This document shows positions 46,577 through 56,370 of a stretch of DNA of 64,000 nt, in pieces. The notes below the pieces were generated by a model. The model did no database searches and had not been told where the DNA came from. It saw nothing but the letters and a program-made list of their open reading frames with translations. This DNA comes from Microbacteriaceae bacterium MWH-Ta3 (lineage in GTDB: Bacteria; Actinomycetota; Actinomycetes; Actinomycetales; Microbacteriaceae). Location: NCBI GenBank assembly GCA_003053925.1, contig QBKD01000001.1, forward strand, positions 248,001-312,000, written 5' to 3'. Within the stretch, counting starts at the first letter, position 1. Each line of letters begins with the position of its first letter. The position numbers and the translations under genes were made by a program.

Positions 46577-47446
46577 TCAGCGGCGGTTCGACAGGGTGAC
46601 GCCCGCCAGCACCAGAGCGCCTCCGACAATCTGCCACAGCGTAATGGTGCCGCCCATGAGAACGACGATCACCGCCGTGAATACGGGAATCAAATTAATC
46701 GAGGCACCGGTGCGCGTTGCGCCGATTGTCTCGGCCGACATGTTCCAGAGGAAGTACGCCGCGGCCGACGGAATGAGACCCACCCACAGCACGCCGATCC
46801 AGTCCATCGTGTCCATCGTGACCCATGCGGTGTTCCCCAAGGCCACATCAATTCCCATGACGGGAAGCATGATGATCGAGGACATGGCCGCCTGGGTGGC
46901 GGTTGCCGTAACCGGCGGTGTCTGGATGCGGGGCGCAAACATCGAATAAACGGTCCACAAAACAGTTGCCATCAACAGCATCGCGTCGCCGTATCCGAAC
47001 GAGAACTGACCGACGACTCCTCCGCCCAGCACAACGACGACGGCTCCGATAAAGGAAATGCCGATGCCGATCTTGCCACGCGTGGTAATGCGTTCGTGCA
47101 GCACATATCTCGCAGCAATCGCGATGGACGCGGGATTCAGTGCAACGAGAACCGCGGCCGTGACGGGCGACGTGGTGGTCAGCGCGTAATACAACAGCAG
47201 TGCATAACCCGCGTAACCCAGGAGCGATTGCACGATGTGCAGCTTCCATTCGGCACGGATACCCCCCCACGTGGGCTTTTCCAAAATAATGGCCAGCGGC
47301 ACGAGCAGGACGAGGGAAATGATCCACCGCGCGCCCGTCAATTGAATCGGACCGATGGCGTCGAGGACGGCGGGCGAAAACGCGAAATTTGTTGCCCAAA
47401 AGAGTGCCGACAGCAAAGCCGGAAGGTACGCGCGGAATTGCTGCAT
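46577..47446 (-). CDS. EamA/DMT family transporter
   Basis: The 289-residue protein has ten hydrophobic segments in two EamA repeats, of the drug/metabolite transporter superfamily (RhaT/YdcZ style). The end of repeat one carries LNPASIAIAARYVLHERIT, and repeat two ends LWQIVGGALVLAGVTLSNRR. A TACGCT box lies six bases before the ATG at 47446. Substrate unknown. Confidence 0.88.
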   Translation of the reverse strand: MQQFRAYLPALLSALFWATNFAFSPAVLDAIGPIQLTGARWIISLVLLVPLAIILEKPTWGGIRAEWKLHIVQSLLGYAGYALLLYYALTTTSPVTAAVLVALNPASIAIAARYVLHERITTRGKIGIGISFIGAVVVVLGGGVVGQFSFGYGDAMLLMATVLWTVYSMFAPRIQTPPVTATATQAAMSSIIMLPVMGIDVALGNTAWVTMDTMDWIGVLWVGLIPSAAAYFLWNMSAETIGATRTGASINLIPVFTAVIVVLMGGTITLWQIVGGALVLAGVTLSNRR

Positions 47447-47452
47447 TCGTCC

Positions 47453-47458
47453 AGCGTA
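47453..47458 (-). promoter_or_regulatory. Putative -10 box of a leaderless EamA promoter
   Basis: TACGCT on the minus strand is exactly six bases before the ATG at 47446. Confidence 0.4.
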
Positions 47459-47499
47459 GCGATGCAATCGTTTCCAGCCCTAAATGGCGCCTGTGCTAA

Positions 47500-47517
47500 T
47501 GTCGTTACAAGGTGACA
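47500..47517. promoter_or_regulatory. Candidate operator in the GntR (inositol) regulator promoter
   Basis: TGTCGTTACAAGGTGACA fits the 18-bp pattern TGTC-N10-RACA shared with the sites at 51359-51376 and 60746-60763. It overlaps a -10-like TAATGT (47497-47502), which would suit autorepression. This is inferred; it is the weakest of the three sites. Confidence 0.45.
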
Positions 47518-47555
47518 AAGTCGTACCGATGAAACAACCCGAAGGAATACTGCAC

Positions 47556-48317
47556 ATGGCGGACGAATCCGATGCCCTGACCCTGGACATTTTTGCGGGC
47601 CTCGACCGCTCGGGTCCCATCCCCCTGTATTTCCAGGTTTCGCAGCGGATCGAACAGGCCATCATGGATGGCACTCTGCCCGCAGGCGCACGACTCGAGA
47701 ACGAGGTATCGCTAGGCGAGCGCCTTCGCCTCAGCCGCCCGACCATTCGACGCGCAATTCAGGACCTGGTTGACAAGGGATTGCTCGTTCGTCGTCGCGG
47801 AATCGGCACCCAGGTGGTGCACGGCCGCGTAACCCGTGGCGTGGAACTGACCTCGTTGTACGAGGACCTCCAGCAGAGTGGCCAGAAGCCCAGCACTCGC
47901 ATTCTGTCTGTCGAGGTCGTGAAGGCAACCGAACTCCTAGCCGACCGACTTGCAGTACCCGAAGGTGCAGCCGTTCTGCACGTCAAGCGCGTGCGTCTTG
48001 CCGATAATGTGCCCGTTTCAGTACTGGAAAACTGGCTTCCCACCGAATTTACCGACATCACCGCGCGTGAACTCGAGACCGCCGGTCTGTATGAAATTTT
48101 GCGCGCACGCGGCGTCACCATTCGCGTTGCAAAGCAGCGCATTGCGGCCCGCACAGCCACTACAGACGATTCGCTGCTGCTGGACATCGACAAGCACTCG
48201 GCGCTCATCACCATGGAACGCACGGCGTTCGATAGCAGCGGCAAGGCCATCGAATTTGGATCTCACTGCTACCGCCCCGACCTCTACTCGTTTGAAGTGA
48301 CGCTCGTCGAAAAGTAA
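47556..48317 (+). CDS. GntR/HutC family transcriptional regulator (probable inositol regulator)
   Basis: The ATG at 47556, nine bases after GAAGGA, gives 253 residues; an ATG at 47529 is an alternative. A winged helix-turn-helix occupies about 20-95 (PLYFQVSQRIEQAI, then LSRPTIRRAIQDLVDKGLLVRRRGIGT). A UTRA ligand domain follows to the C-terminus (LHVKRVRLADNVPVSVLENW). HutC-type GntR proteins commonly control sugar and polyol use. Its position at the edge of the inositol locus makes it the likely local regulator. Confidence 0.88.
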   Translation: MADESDALTLDIFAGLDRSGPIPLYFQVSQRIEQAIMDGTLPAGARLENEVSLGERLRLSRPTIRRAIQDLVDKGLLVRRRGIGTQVVHGRVTRGVELTSLYEDLQQSGQKPSTRILSVEVVKATELLADRLAVPEGAAVLHVKRVRLADNVPVSVLENWLPTEFTDITARELETAGLYEILRARGVTIRVAKQRIAARTATTDDSLLLDIDKHSALITMERTAFDSSGKAIEFGSHCYRPDLYSFEVTLVEK

Positions 48318-48338
48318 GTCAGCGCACGCCTTAACGAC

Positions 48339-48372
48339 GTGTGGCCGCCACCCGAAAGGATGGCGGCCACAC
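48339..48372. terminator. Bidirectional terminator between GntR gene and ABC operon
   Basis: A perfect 12-bp stem GTGTGGCCGCCA/TGGCGGCCACAC with a 10-nt loop. It lies between two convergent stop codons. There are no long T-runs. Confidence 0.65.
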
Positions 48373-48383
48373 TGCGTTGGCGA

Positions 48384-49181
48384 CTACTCGGCGCGAATGA
48401 CCGAGATCTCGTGGGTCAGGGTGTCGAGATCAGCGCCACCGGCCATGGCCTGTGTGAGCTGCTCGAGTTCGACATTTCCACGCTCGAATTCCGCAATCAT
48501 GCGACCACGGTTCAACAGGTAGAAGCGGTCACCCACCAGGAATGCGTGGTGCGGGTTGTGCGTGATGAACACGACGGCAACGCCGCGTTCGCGGGCGGCC
48601 AAGATGTACTTCAACACGATGCCCGACTGACGGACACCGAGCGCACTCGTGGGCTCGTCGAGGATCAGCACCTTGGCACCGAAGTACACGGCACGCGCAA
48701 TCGCAACGGCCTGGCGCTCGCCACCCGACAGGGTGCCAATTGCCTGGTTGGTGTCGCGAAGGTCGATGCCCATCTGCAGCAGCTGTTCCTTGGCAATGCG
48801 CTTGGCCTTCTTGACATCGAGCAAACCGAGAGGCTTCCACCACTTGGTCGGCTCGTTGCCAATAAAGAAGTTGCGCCATACCGACATCAGCGGCACGGTG
48901 GCCAGATCCTGGAACACCGTTGCGATTCCGTTGGCAAGTGCATCACGCGGCGACGAGAAGTCGGCGTCTGCGCCTTCGACGCGGAACGCTCCGGAGGTGT
49001 GCTTGTGCACACCCGACAGAATCTTGATCAGGGTCGACTTTCCCGCACCGTTGTCACCCAACACGCAGGTGACCGATCCGGGGTTAACGCGCAGGCTGAC
49101 ATCGTTCAGTGCGATGACGTTTCCGAAAGCCTTACCCACACGTTCAAGCTCGAGGGCGGGGGTTACAGTGTTTTCGCTCAT
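48384..49181 (-). CDS. Sugar (probably inositol) ABC transporter ATP-binding protein
   Basis: The 265-residue ATPase has a single ABC domain: Walker [16 protein letters not shown], signature [13 protein letters not shown] and Walker [12 protein letters not shown]. It is FrcA-like, half the length of RbsA/IatA-type double ATPases, so it should work as a dimer. It is the last gene of binding protein - permease - ATPase, overlapping the permease by 4 bp. Confidence 0.93.
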   Translation of the reverse strand: MSENTVTPALELERVGKAFGNVIALNDVSLRVNPGSVTCVLGDNGAGKSTLIKILSGVHKHTSGAFRVEGADADFSSPRDALANGIATVFQDLATVPLMSVWRNFFIGNEPTKWWKPLGLLDVKKAKRIAKEQLLQMGIDLRDTNQAIGTLSGGERQAVAIARAVYFGAKVLILDEPTSALGVRQSGIVLKYILAARERGVAVVFITHNPHHAFLVGDRFYLLNRGRMIAEFERGNVELEQLTQAMAGGADLDTLTHEISVIRAE

Positions 49182-50227
49182 TTACGTGCTCCGCTCGCGC
49201 GACGGGAAATAAAGGTGTTGACCATAACGGCCGAGAACAGGATGACGCCGAGGAAGGTGGACACCCAGTCCTGGTCCCACAGCGCATAGGGAATACCGAT
49301 TGCGGCAAGTCCCATGATGGCGGCACCAATCGACGCGCCAATGGCCGAACCAGCACCACCGGTCAGCAGGGTTCCACCCACCGCGGCAGCGATGATGTAG
49401 TAGAACTCCTGGCCAACACCCTGGCCCGCCTGCATGCCACGAAGGCGCAACAGGAACATAGCCCCCACGAGGGCGGCAGCCATCGAGGTCATGACAAACA
49501 GCGTGATCTTGGTACGAATGACGGGAACACCGGCGTTACGCGCAGCGTTGGCATCGCCACCGGATGCGAAAATCCAGTTACCGAACGTGGTACGAGTCAG
49601 CAGCCAGGTTCCGAAGATGGTGACACCAATCCACCAAATGGTGGTGATCTGGAACTGAGCATCGCCCACGGTGAAGGTCGTTGCGAGGAACGCGCGCATC
49701 GCCTCGAAGTCTTCAGCCTGGTCGACGCCCGAGACACGGACTGTACCGGTGAACATCTTGGTGACCGCCAGGTTCGCGCCCTTGAGCACGAAGAAGGTGG
49801 CCAGTGTGACAATGAACGAAGGCAGGCCCGTCTTAATAACAAGGTAGCCGTTCACGAAACCGACGAAGGCAGCAAAGATCATCGTGGCAAACAGTGCCTG
49901 CAGAATGGTGAAACCCCATTCCGAGATGAACATGCCCATCATGAGGCCGGCAGTACCGACCATGACACCGGACGACAAGTCGAATTCGCCCGCGATCATC
50001 AGCAATGCGACGAACACAGCGACGATTCCAATGGGGGCCGCAAAGTCGGTCCAGCCCGCGGTGCCGTTCAGAGTGGTGAACATTCCGGTGGTGTCTACCG
50101 CCGCGAACATTACGTAAATAACAATTGCACCAAGCAGCGCGCCGAATTCGGGGCGTCGCATCATCTTGGTTATCGCCGAAACACGACCGATCCGCTCGTC
50201 GGTTTTGGCTGCCGTCTTTTCTGCCAT
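49178..50227 (-). CDS. Sugar (probably inositol) ABC transporter permease
   Basis: The 349-residue protein has about nine to ten membrane segments of the BPD_transp_2 (RbsC/FrcC) family. FALNAD-free EAA-like loop [15 protein letters not shown] and the C-terminal [19 protein letters not shown] block are typical. AGGAGAG precedes the ATG. It is part of an ABC importer divergent from the iolE-like gene. Confidence 0.92.
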   Translation of the reverse strand: MAEKTAAKTDERIGRVSAITKMMRRPEFGALLGAIVIYVMFAAVDTTGMFTTLNGTAGWTDFAAPIGIVAVFVALLMIAGEFDLSSGVMVGTAGLMMGMFISEWGFTILQALFATMIFAAFVGFVNGYLVIKTGLPSFIVTLATFFVLKGANLAVTKMFTGTVRVSGVDQAEDFEAMRAFLATTFTVGDAQFQITTIWWIGVTIFGTWLLTRTTFGNWIFASGGDANAARNAGVPVIRTKITLFVMTSMAAALVGAMFLLRLRGMQAGQGVGQEFYYIIAAAVGGTLLTGGAGSAIGASIGAAIMGLAAIGIPYALWDQDWVSTFLGVILFSAVMVNTFISRRASGARK

Positions 50228-50256
50228 AGCGAAAATCTCTCTCCTGTAAGTGTGCA

Positions 50257-50291
50257 GGGTGGTTGGCGAACTCTGCGTCCGCCAACCACCC
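50257..50291 (-). terminator. Intercistronic hairpin between binding-protein and permease genes
   Basis: A perfect 12-bp stem GGGTGGTTGGCG/CGCCAACCACCC with an 11-nt loop. It has no T-run. It is likely a stabiliser or partial terminator giving more binding protein than permease. Confidence 0.6.
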
Positions 50292-50309
50292 CGAGGATTG
50301 TGCTAGGAA

Positions 50310-51281
50310 CTAGCGGGTTCCACCCTCGACGTACCCCATGACGACGTCTACGTTGTCCTTGGTAACGAAGCCGGGGCCGGTGTAGACGGGGAGTCCACCA
50401 CCAAGCTCGTGGGCGTTGGTCAGAGCCAAGTACAGAACGACGACGGACATGTAGCCCTGTGCGTACTGCTGCTGGTCGATTGCGAAGGCGAGCTTGCCAT
50501 CGGCAATTGCGGTCAGTGCGTCAGCCGACATGTCGACGGTACCGATGATCGCGTTGCGACCGGTTGCTTCCGATGCGGCGAGCGCTACACCGGTTGCGAT
50601 GTCAGCGTTCAGTGCGAAGATGCCATCGATTGCGGGGTCAGCTTCGAGAGCTGCCTCGACCTTGGCTTCTGCACCAGCAACGTCTGCGAGTCCACCATCA
50701 ATGTTGAAGTTCACAACTTCACCGTTGAAGGTTTCGGCAGCACCTGCACAGCGGTCCTGGAGGCCAACGTTGGCTGCTTCCTGGATGGGGCAGAGGATCT
50801 TGGTTGCGCCGAGTTCGTTGAACTTCAGGCCAGCTTCGCGGCCAGCGACGATTTCATCCTGACCGATGTGAGTGATGGCGCCGAGGTCCTTGAACACTGC
50901 CGAGCCCGAGTTCATGGTGACGGTGGGGATGCCTGCAGCGTCAGCCGCGAGCATGGCGTCCTTGATGGCGTCGGGGTCCGGTGCCGAAGCGGCGATGGCG
51001 TCACAGCCACCGGCCACACCTGCGTCGATCGTCGAAGCCTGCTTCGACGAGTCGTTCGACGAACCCTGGTACTCCAGCGTGATGCCGAGGTCAACTGCTG
51101 CGGCCTCTGCACCCTTCTGAGCGACGGACCAGAAGGTTCCGCCATCACCGTGGGTGTAGACACAGATCTTGATGTCTGCGTTTGCGCTGTCGGTTGCCTC
51201 GGGAGTTGCGGTGTTAGCTGCACATCCGGCGAGCGACAGAGCGGCAACTGCAGCGATAGCTGCGAGCTTCTTGATTGCCAT
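50310..51281 (-). CDS. Sugar (probably inositol) ABC transporter substrate-binding lipoprotein
   Basis: From the ATG at 51281 the protein has 323 residues. The signal peptide ends in the lipobox SLAGC (Cys near 20). The mature part is a type 1 periplasmic-binding fold with VYTHGDGGTFWSVAQKGAEAAA and AGGCDAIAASAPDPDAI, as in ribose/inositol binders. Position in the inositol locus suggests myo-inositol as ligand; this is inference. It is divergent from the iolE-like gene, with an operator-like palindrome between. Confidence 0.9.
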   Translation of the reverse strand: MAIKKLAAIAAVAALSLAGCAANTATPEATDSANADIKICVYTHGDGGTFWSVAQKGAEAAAVDLGITLEYQGSSNDSSKQASTIDAGVAGGCDAIAASAPDPDAIKDAMLAADAAGIPTVTMNSGSAVFKDLGAITHIGQDEIVAGREAGLKFNELGATKILCPIQEAANVGLQDRCAGAAETFNGEVVNFNIDGGLADVAGAEAKVEAALEADPAIDGIFALNADIATGVALAASEATGRNAIIGTVDMSADALTAIADGKLAFAIDQQQYAQGYMSVVVLYLALTNAHELGGGLPVYTGPGFVTKDNVDVVMGYVEGGTR

Positions 51282-51358
51282 TATGTGGTGCCTCTCTTCG
51301 TTGAGTATGTTGTGTCTCATGGGCCGCCTAAAGGGGAAAGCGACCCACTTAGTTAGTA

Positions 51359-51376
51359 TGTCCTATCATTAGGACA
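51359..51376. promoter_or_regulatory. Candidate operator in the binding-protein/iolE divergent region
   Basis: TGTCCTATCATTAGGACA is a perfect inverted repeat (7-bp arms, 4-bp centre). It lies in the 180-bp gap between the importer operon and the divergent iolE-like gene, and so could control both. It shares the TGTC-N10-RACA layout with sites before the GntR gene and before iolC. Confidence 0.65.
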
Positions 51377-51461
51377 GCGGTGGCACATTTTCGCCATCGT
51401 TATCGAACTGAAACCGAATTCACCTGTCGGTGATGCGGTTGGATGAAATAAGGAGTCACCC

Positions 51462-52340
51462 ATGACCACGTCCGCGAAAATTGCCGGCGCCCCCATCTCG
51501 TGGGGAGTGTGTGAAGTGCCCGGCTGGGGGCACCAAATGGTGCGCGACCGCGTACTTTCCGAAATGGTGTCGGTCGGATACACCGCCTGCGAATTCGGCC
51601 CGCTGGGCTTTCTGCCCGAAGCACCCGCGGAACGCAAGGCCGTACTCGATGCCGCTGGCCTCAGCGCCGTCGGCGGATTTGTCCCCGTCGTGCTGCACAA
51701 GGCGGACCACAACCCCGTTCCCGAAATTACCGCCGAACTCGAGGTTTTTGCCGCGTGCGGTGCAACCGTGATGGTTCTGGCCGCATCGAGCGGCGAAGAC
51801 AGCTACGACAGCCGGCCCATGCTGAACGATGCCGAGTGGTCGACCATGCTGTCGAACCTCGCCACACTGCGCGACCTTGCGGCAACCTACGGAGTCACCG
51901 CCGTTATTCACCCCCACGTGGGCACCATGGTGGAAGACAACGCCGACATCACGCGAGTGTTGGAAGGTAGCGACATCGGGTTCTGCTTTGACACGGGACA
52001 CATGCTGATTGGCGGAACCGATCCCGTGGACTTCGCCGTGAACCACGCCAACCGCATCAAGCACGTGCACCTCAAGGATGTAAACCTTCCCGTCGCTGAA
52101 CGCGTGCGCGCTGGCGAGATCACGTACTACGTGGGTGTCACACAGGGATTGTATGCACCGCTCGGTCAGGGCGACGTCGATGTTGCCACCATCGTTCGCT
52201 CGCTGAGTGCAGCGGGCTTTGACGGTTGGTACGTTCTGGAACAGGACAACGTCATCACCGCTGAACCTGCTGCGGGCGAAGGCCCGCTGGCGGACGCACG
52301 CGCCAGTGTCGAATTCCTGCGCGGAGTTCTCGCCTCGTAG
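51462..52340 (+). CDS. iolE: Sugar phosphate isomerase/epimerase, IolE-like (myo-inosose-2 dehydratase)
   Basis: The 292-residue TIM-barrel protein starts after AAGGAG. It has the APISWGVCEVPGWG opening seen in actinobacterial inosose dehydratase-like proteins, metal-binding residues in HPHVGTMVE, CFDTGHMLIGG and KHVHLKDVN, and a final YVLEQD. IolE dehydrates 2-keto-myo-inositol to the trihydroxycyclohexane-dione used by IolD. It is the only catabolic gene on the plus strand and no other iolE is present here, which supports the role. Confidence 0.82.
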   Translation: MTTSAKIAGAPISWGVCEVPGWGHQMVRDRVLSEMVSVGYTACEFGPLGFLPEAPAERKAVLDAAGLSAVGGFVPVVLHKADHNPVPEITAELEVFAACGATVMVLAASSGEDSYDSRPMLNDAEWSTMLSNLATLRDLAATYGVTAVIHPHVGTMVEDNADITRVLEGSDIGFCFDTGHMLIGGTDPVDFAVNHANRIKHVHLKDVNLPVAERVRAGEITYYVGVTQGLYAPLGQGDVDVATIVRSLSAAGFDGWYVLEQDNVITAEPAAGEGPLADARASVEFLRGVLAS

Positions 52341-52355
52341 TCGCCAACCGGCATA

Positions 52356-52390
52356 CAGTAATGGCCCCGCAGATTGCGGGGCCATTACTG
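52356..52390. terminator. Bidirectional terminator between iolE and iolG
   Basis: A perfect 15-bp stem (arms 52356-52370 and 52376-52390, core AATGGCCCCGC/GCGGGGCCATT) with a 5-nt loop. It sits between convergent stop codons. Confidence 0.75.
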
Positions 52391-52413
52391 TTCTCGTGAC
52401 ACAACGTTGTCAG

Positions 52414-53424
52414 TTACAGCTTCCCATCGACCGACACGCTACGACCGGTCGTGGCCGATTCCAGTGCGGCATTCGCCAATACGAGTGCGGCGCGGCCGTC
52501 CTCGAAGGTGGGGTTCGTCATGGTGCCGGTGCGCACACCGTCGATGAACACGGCAAGCTCCTGCTGATAGGCCGTGGCATAGCGTTCTAAGAAGAACTCC
52601 ATGTAGGGCGTGCGGTCTTCAACACCCGCAGCCGAGTACTTGGCGACCGTGTTCGGCGCAACATTGTGGGCATACAACATGCCGTCCGAACCAAATGCCT
52701 CGAGGCGCTGGTCGTATCCGAACGACGAGTGGCGCGAGTTCACGATCGAGATCAGTTCGCCGCCGCGGCCCTTCATCTGAACGAGAACACTATCGAAGTC
52801 GCCCTCTTCCTTGATGTAGTCGCTGAACACGTTCGAGCCCGTGGCCGTGACCTCGACAATGTCGGGCACGAAGAAGCGAGCCATGTCGAAGTCGTGAATC
52901 GTCATGTCGCGGAAGATTCCGCCCGAGACGGCGATGTACGACTGAGGCGCGGGGGCCGGGTCGCGACTAATGATGATGAGCTGCTCGAGCGTGCCCAATT
53001 CGCCGGCGGCCACGCGGGCGTTGATGCCCGCAAAGTTGGGGTCGAAACGACGGTTGAATCCCAGCGCAATGTGAATGTCCGCGGCGGCAGCCTTGGCACG
53101 CAGCGAATCAACGCGGTCAATATCCAGATCGATGGGCTTCTCGCACAAAACGTGAATGCCCGCATCGATGGCCTGGTTGATCAGATCGACGTGAGTCGAG
53201 GTGGGCGATGCCACGATAACGAGGTCGACCTCGCCCGAGGCGAAGACATCCGCGGGGTCAGTGACTACGCGGCCGCCGTACAGTGCCGCCACGGCATTGG
53301 CGCCGTCGACAAACGTGTCGCAGACGACGGTGAGTTCGGCACCGGAGGTGTTAGCGACACTCAACGCGTGAACCTGGCCAATACGGCCCGTTCCGATGAG
53401 GCCGACGCGAACGATTTCAGACAT
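52414..53424 (-). CDS. iolG: Inositol 2-dehydrogenase (Gfo/Idh/MocA family)
   Basis: The 336-residue oxidoreductase begins VGLIGTGRIGQVHA (Rossmann motif) and has the CEKPI motif with the catalytic lysine. FRDMTIHDFDMARF carries the catalytic His and Asp of IdhA/IolG. It oxidises myo-inositol to 2-keto-myo-inositol with NAD+. It is the last gene of the iolC-to-iolG operon, separated from iolH by a hairpin. Confidence 0.92.
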   Translation of the reverse strand: MSEIVRVGLIGTGRIGQVHALSVANTSGAELTVVCDTFVDGANAVAALYGGRVVTDPADVFASGEVDLVIVASPTSTHVDLINQAIDAGIHVLCEKPIDLDIDRVDSLRAKAAAADIHIALGFNRRFDPNFAGINARVAAGELGTLEQLIIISRDPAPAPQSYIAVSGGIFRDMTIHDFDMARFFVPDIVEVTATGSNVFSDYIKEEGDFDSVLVQMKGRGGELISIVNSRHSSFGYDQRLEAFGSDGMLYAHNVAPNTVAKYSAAGVEDRTPYMEFFLERYATAYQQELAVFIDGVRTGTMTNPTFEDGRAALVLANAALESATTGRSVSVDGKL

Positions 53425-53463
53425 TGTGCTCCTTGTAAGTGGGTGAGCGGGGTGGATGTGTGG

Positions 53464-53494
53464 CACGGGAGCCCGCGGTGATCGGGCTCCCGTG
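53464..53494 (-). terminator. Intercistronic hairpin between iolH and iolG
   Basis: A perfect 12-bp stem CACGGGAGCCCG/CGGGCTCCCGTG with a 7-nt loop, in an 84-bp gap. There is no T-run. Attenuation or mRNA end protection is likely. Confidence 0.6.
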
Positions 53495-53508
53495 TACCTC
53501 TGTGTGCG

Positions 53509-54387
53509 CTATCCAGCGAGCTGCGCGATGCGCTGCTCCATCTGTTCGCGCTGGAAAATGGCAACGGCGCTGGCGTTTTCGTTTTCCGCAAAAACGCTCG
53601 AGCACATGACGCTGTTGGGGTTATCGAGGAAGCCGATTTCCTTCAGGCCGCCAAAGAATTCATCCCAGTTGACATCGCCATCGCCCATCTTCAGGTGCTG
53701 GTGAACGCGCACCGCATTTCCGGGCGGGTTCGTGATGTAGCGCAGGCCGTGCGAGCGGGTGTGATCCATGGTGTCGGAGACGTGCACAATTCCGATTCGT
53801 TCCCCCGCCTCGCGCATGATTCCCAGAGGGTCGTTGCCCATGTGGAAGGTGTGCGATGCGACATAGACCATGCCGAAGTTGGCCGAGTTGATGCCGCGAA
53901 TCACGCGCCATGCGGCCAGGCCGTTCTCGACGAAGTCATCCGGGTGGGGGTCGATGAAGACCTTGACTCCCTCGCGTTCCACGATGGGAACGATTTCCTC
54001 CATCGAACGGTAGAACGCGCGCTCTGATTCCTCGGCTCGTTCGGGACGACCGTTGAATTCCGTGCCGATGGTGTCGACGCCCAGATCGACCGTGATCTGA
54101 ATGACGCGCTTCAGGTACCGAACCGCGGCCTCGCGGGCATCCTCGTCGGGACCGGACCAGCGCAAAACCGGAAGAGTCGAGGCGATACCCACGCCCGCGG
54201 CATCACATGCAGCACGGAACTTTCGCACCAGGTCGTCATCGGCCTTGGGGTGATTGAAGAATGGAATCATGTCCGCGTGCGGCGTCAACTGCAGCCACGA
54301 GTATCCCAGGTCGGCGGCGACGCGCGGGAAATCGAGCAGTGCGTGTGAATGATGGAACGGTGTCGGATCGAGTGCGATCTTGACCAT
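53509..54387 (-). CDS. iolH: Sugar phosphate isomerase/epimerase, IolH-like
   Basis: The 292-residue TIM-barrel protein begins MVKIALDPTPFHHSH and has metal-site segments such as TEFNGRPE, FIDPHPDDFVENG and GIVHVSDTMDHTRSH. Proteins of this type are regular members of actinobacterial inositol clusters and are named IolH; the exact isomerisation is not firmly established. It lies between iolD and iolG. Confidence 0.82.
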   Translation of the reverse strand: MVKIALDPTPFHHSHALLDFPRVAADLGYSWLQLTPHADMIPFFNHPKADDDLVRKFRAACDAAGVGIASTLPVLRWSGPDEDAREAAVRYLKRVIQITVDLGVDTIGTEFNGRPERAEESERAFYRSMEEIVPIVEREGVKVFIDPHPDDFVENGLAAWRVIRGINSANFGMVYVASHTFHMGNDPLGIMREAGERIGIVHVSDTMDHTRSHGLRYITNPPGNAVRVHQHLKMGDGDVNWDEFFGGLKEIGFLDNPNSVMCSSVFAENENASAVAIFQREQMEQRIAQLAG

Positions 54388-54438
54388 GTTTTTCCCTCCG
54401 GTGTAGTGGTGTTCGGCGGTAAGTGACGCCGGATGGGG

Positions 54439-56358
54439 TTAGCCGCGTTCGACTGCTCCGCGGCCCAACAACGGACGCTGACGCGAAACGCTCTGTTCGT
54501 ATTCGCGCCTGGCCTGCTGTGTGGATTCGAGGGTGGATACCGCCGCAACCGGCACGTCCCACCAGCCCTCACCATCGGGGGCATAAATCAGAGGATCGCT
54601 GTTGATGTGGATCAGCGTGGCGTGGCTGCTCGCCTTGGCGTCACGCACGGCTTGCTCTAACTGGGCAATCGAATCGGCGCCGGGTTCGACTCGGATCACG
54701 TTCATGCCCAGGCTCTCGGCGTTTGTGGCGAGGTCAACGGGCAAGCGGTCGCCCTTTTCGAAGTTGTTGCCGTCTTTGTCGTGGAAGCGGTAGAGCGTTC
54801 CGTAGCGCTGCGAACCCAGGTCCTCGGATAGGTGGCCAATCGAGGCATATCCGTGGTTCTGAATCAAGACAACGATGAACTTGATTCCCTCGGCTACGGC
54901 CGACACCATTTCCGAGTTGAGCATGAGGTACGAGCCATCGCCCACCATGACAACCGAGTCACGGGTGGTGTCCGCACGTGCAACACCAATACCGCCCGCA
55001 ATTTCGTAGCCCATGCACGAGAACGCGTACTCGACGTGGTAGCCCAGGCTGTCACGCACGCGCCAGAGTTTGTGCAGATCACCCGGCAACGAACCCGCGG
55101 CACACACCACGACGTCGCGGGGATCCATCGCGCGCTGCACGGCACCAATGATCTCGGACTGACCGGGAAGTTCCAGGCCGCTGGGCTCGAACGACTGATC
55201 GACCGCGGCATTCCACGCGGCCATGTTGGCGGTGTAGTCCGAACGGTAGTCGTCGACGACCGCGTAGCCCGCCACGAGCTCCGTCAACTCCTCGAGTGCC
55301 GCGCGGGCGTCGCCCACCACCGGCACGGCCGAACCGTGCTTGAAAGCGTCGAACGACGCGACATTTATATTGACAAACTTCACGTTGTCGTTCTGGAACG
55401 CGGTGCGGCTGGCGGCGGTGAAGTCGCTGTACCGAGTGCCGATACCGATGACCACATCGGCGTCGTGAGCCGCACGGTTTGCGGCCGACGTTCCCGTTGC
55501 CCCGATGGCGCCCAGCAGTTGCGGGTGGTCCCAGTTCAACGAGCCAACCCCGGCCTGCGAGGTACCGACGGGGATTCCCGTGGATTCCACGAACGCCTGC
55601 AGTGCCTCGTGAGCGTCGGAATAAATAATGCCACCACCGGCGACAATGAGAGGACGCTTGGCGCCACGAATTGCACGAGCCGCGGCTTCGAGCGCGCTGC
55701 GCTCGGCGCGCGGACGACGGATGTGCCACTCGCGGTCCGCAAGGAATTCCTCGGGAACATCAATGATTTCGGCCTGGACATCTTCAGGGATACACACCGT
55801 GACCGCACCCGTTTCCACAGGATCAGTCAAAACGCGCATGGCGCTGAGCATGGCGGAATACACCTGTTCGGGGCGGTGAATGCGGTCGAAGAATCGCGAG
55901 AGCGGCTTGAATGCGTCGTTGACCGACATGCTCGCGTCGTGCGGTAACTCCAGCTGCTGCAATACGGGGTCGGGTGCTCGGTTAGCGAAAGTGTCACTAG
56001 GCAATAACAGAACGGGAAGGCGATTAGTCGTGGCGACCGCGGCACCCGTCAGCATGTTGGTGGCACCGGGACCAACTGATGCGGCGTTGGCGAACGTCGA
56101 ACGACGACGCGTCATGCGCGAATAGGCGATTGACTCGTGGACCATGCCCTGCTCGTTACGCGCCTGGTAGTAGGGCATAAGTTCGGGGCTATCGACCGAG
56201 AACTGCTTGAGAGCCTGACCGATTCCCGCGACATTTCCGTGTCCAAAAATTCCAAAGGTACCCGCAATGGTACGCACGCGGACATCGCCATCGACGGTGT
56301 ACTGGTGTGCAAGGAATTCGATGATGGCCTGGGCAACGGTCATTCGACGAGTTGACAT
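54439..56358 (-). CDS. iolD: 3D-(3,5/4)-trihydroxycyclohexane-1,2-dione acylhydrolase (ring-opening)
   Basis: The 639-residue thiamine diphosphate enzyme opens the inositol-derived ring to 5-deoxy-glucuronate. It has the TPP-enzyme layout: N-terminal domain with FGHGNVAGIGQAL, a central domain (RPLIVAGGGIIYS), and a C-terminal ThDP-binding domain with VMVGDGSYLMLNSE. AAGGACC precedes the ATG. It lies 12 bp after iolB. Confidence 0.95.
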   Translation of the reverse strand: MSTRRMTVAQAIIEFLAHQYTVDGDVRVRTIAGTFGIFGHGNVAGIGQALKQFSVDSPELMPYYQARNEQGMVHESIAYSRMTRRRSTFANAASVGPGATNMLTGAAVATTNRLPVLLLPSDTFANRAPDPVLQQLELPHDASMSVNDAFKPLSRFFDRIHRPEQVYSAMLSAMRVLTDPVETGAVTVCIPEDVQAEIIDVPEEFLADREWHIRRPRAERSALEAAARAIRGAKRPLIVAGGGIIYSDAHEALQAFVESTGIPVGTSQAGVGSLNWDHPQLLGAIGATGTSAANRAAHDADVVIGIGTRYSDFTAASRTAFQNDNVKFVNINVASFDAFKHGSAVPVVGDARAALEELTELVAGYAVVDDYRSDYTANMAAWNAAVDQSFEPSGLELPGQSEIIGAVQRAMDPRDVVVCAAGSLPGDLHKLWRVRDSLGYHVEYAFSCMGYEIAGGIGVARADTTRDSVVMVGDGSYLMLNSEMVSAVAEGIKFIVVLIQNHGYASIGHLSEDLGSQRYGTLYRFHDKDGNNFEKGDRLPVDLATNAESLGMNVIRVEPGADSIAQLEQAVRDAKASSHATLIHINSDPLIYAPDGEGWWDVPVAAVSTLESTQQARREYEQSVSRQRPLLGRGAVERG

Positions 56359-56370
56359 GGTGGGTCCTTC

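Noticed and set aside
46217-47515. A 432-codon plus-strand frame across ychF and the EamA gene
   Set aside because: It spans two well-supported genes on the opposite strand and the junction between them; composition is that of a shadow frame.
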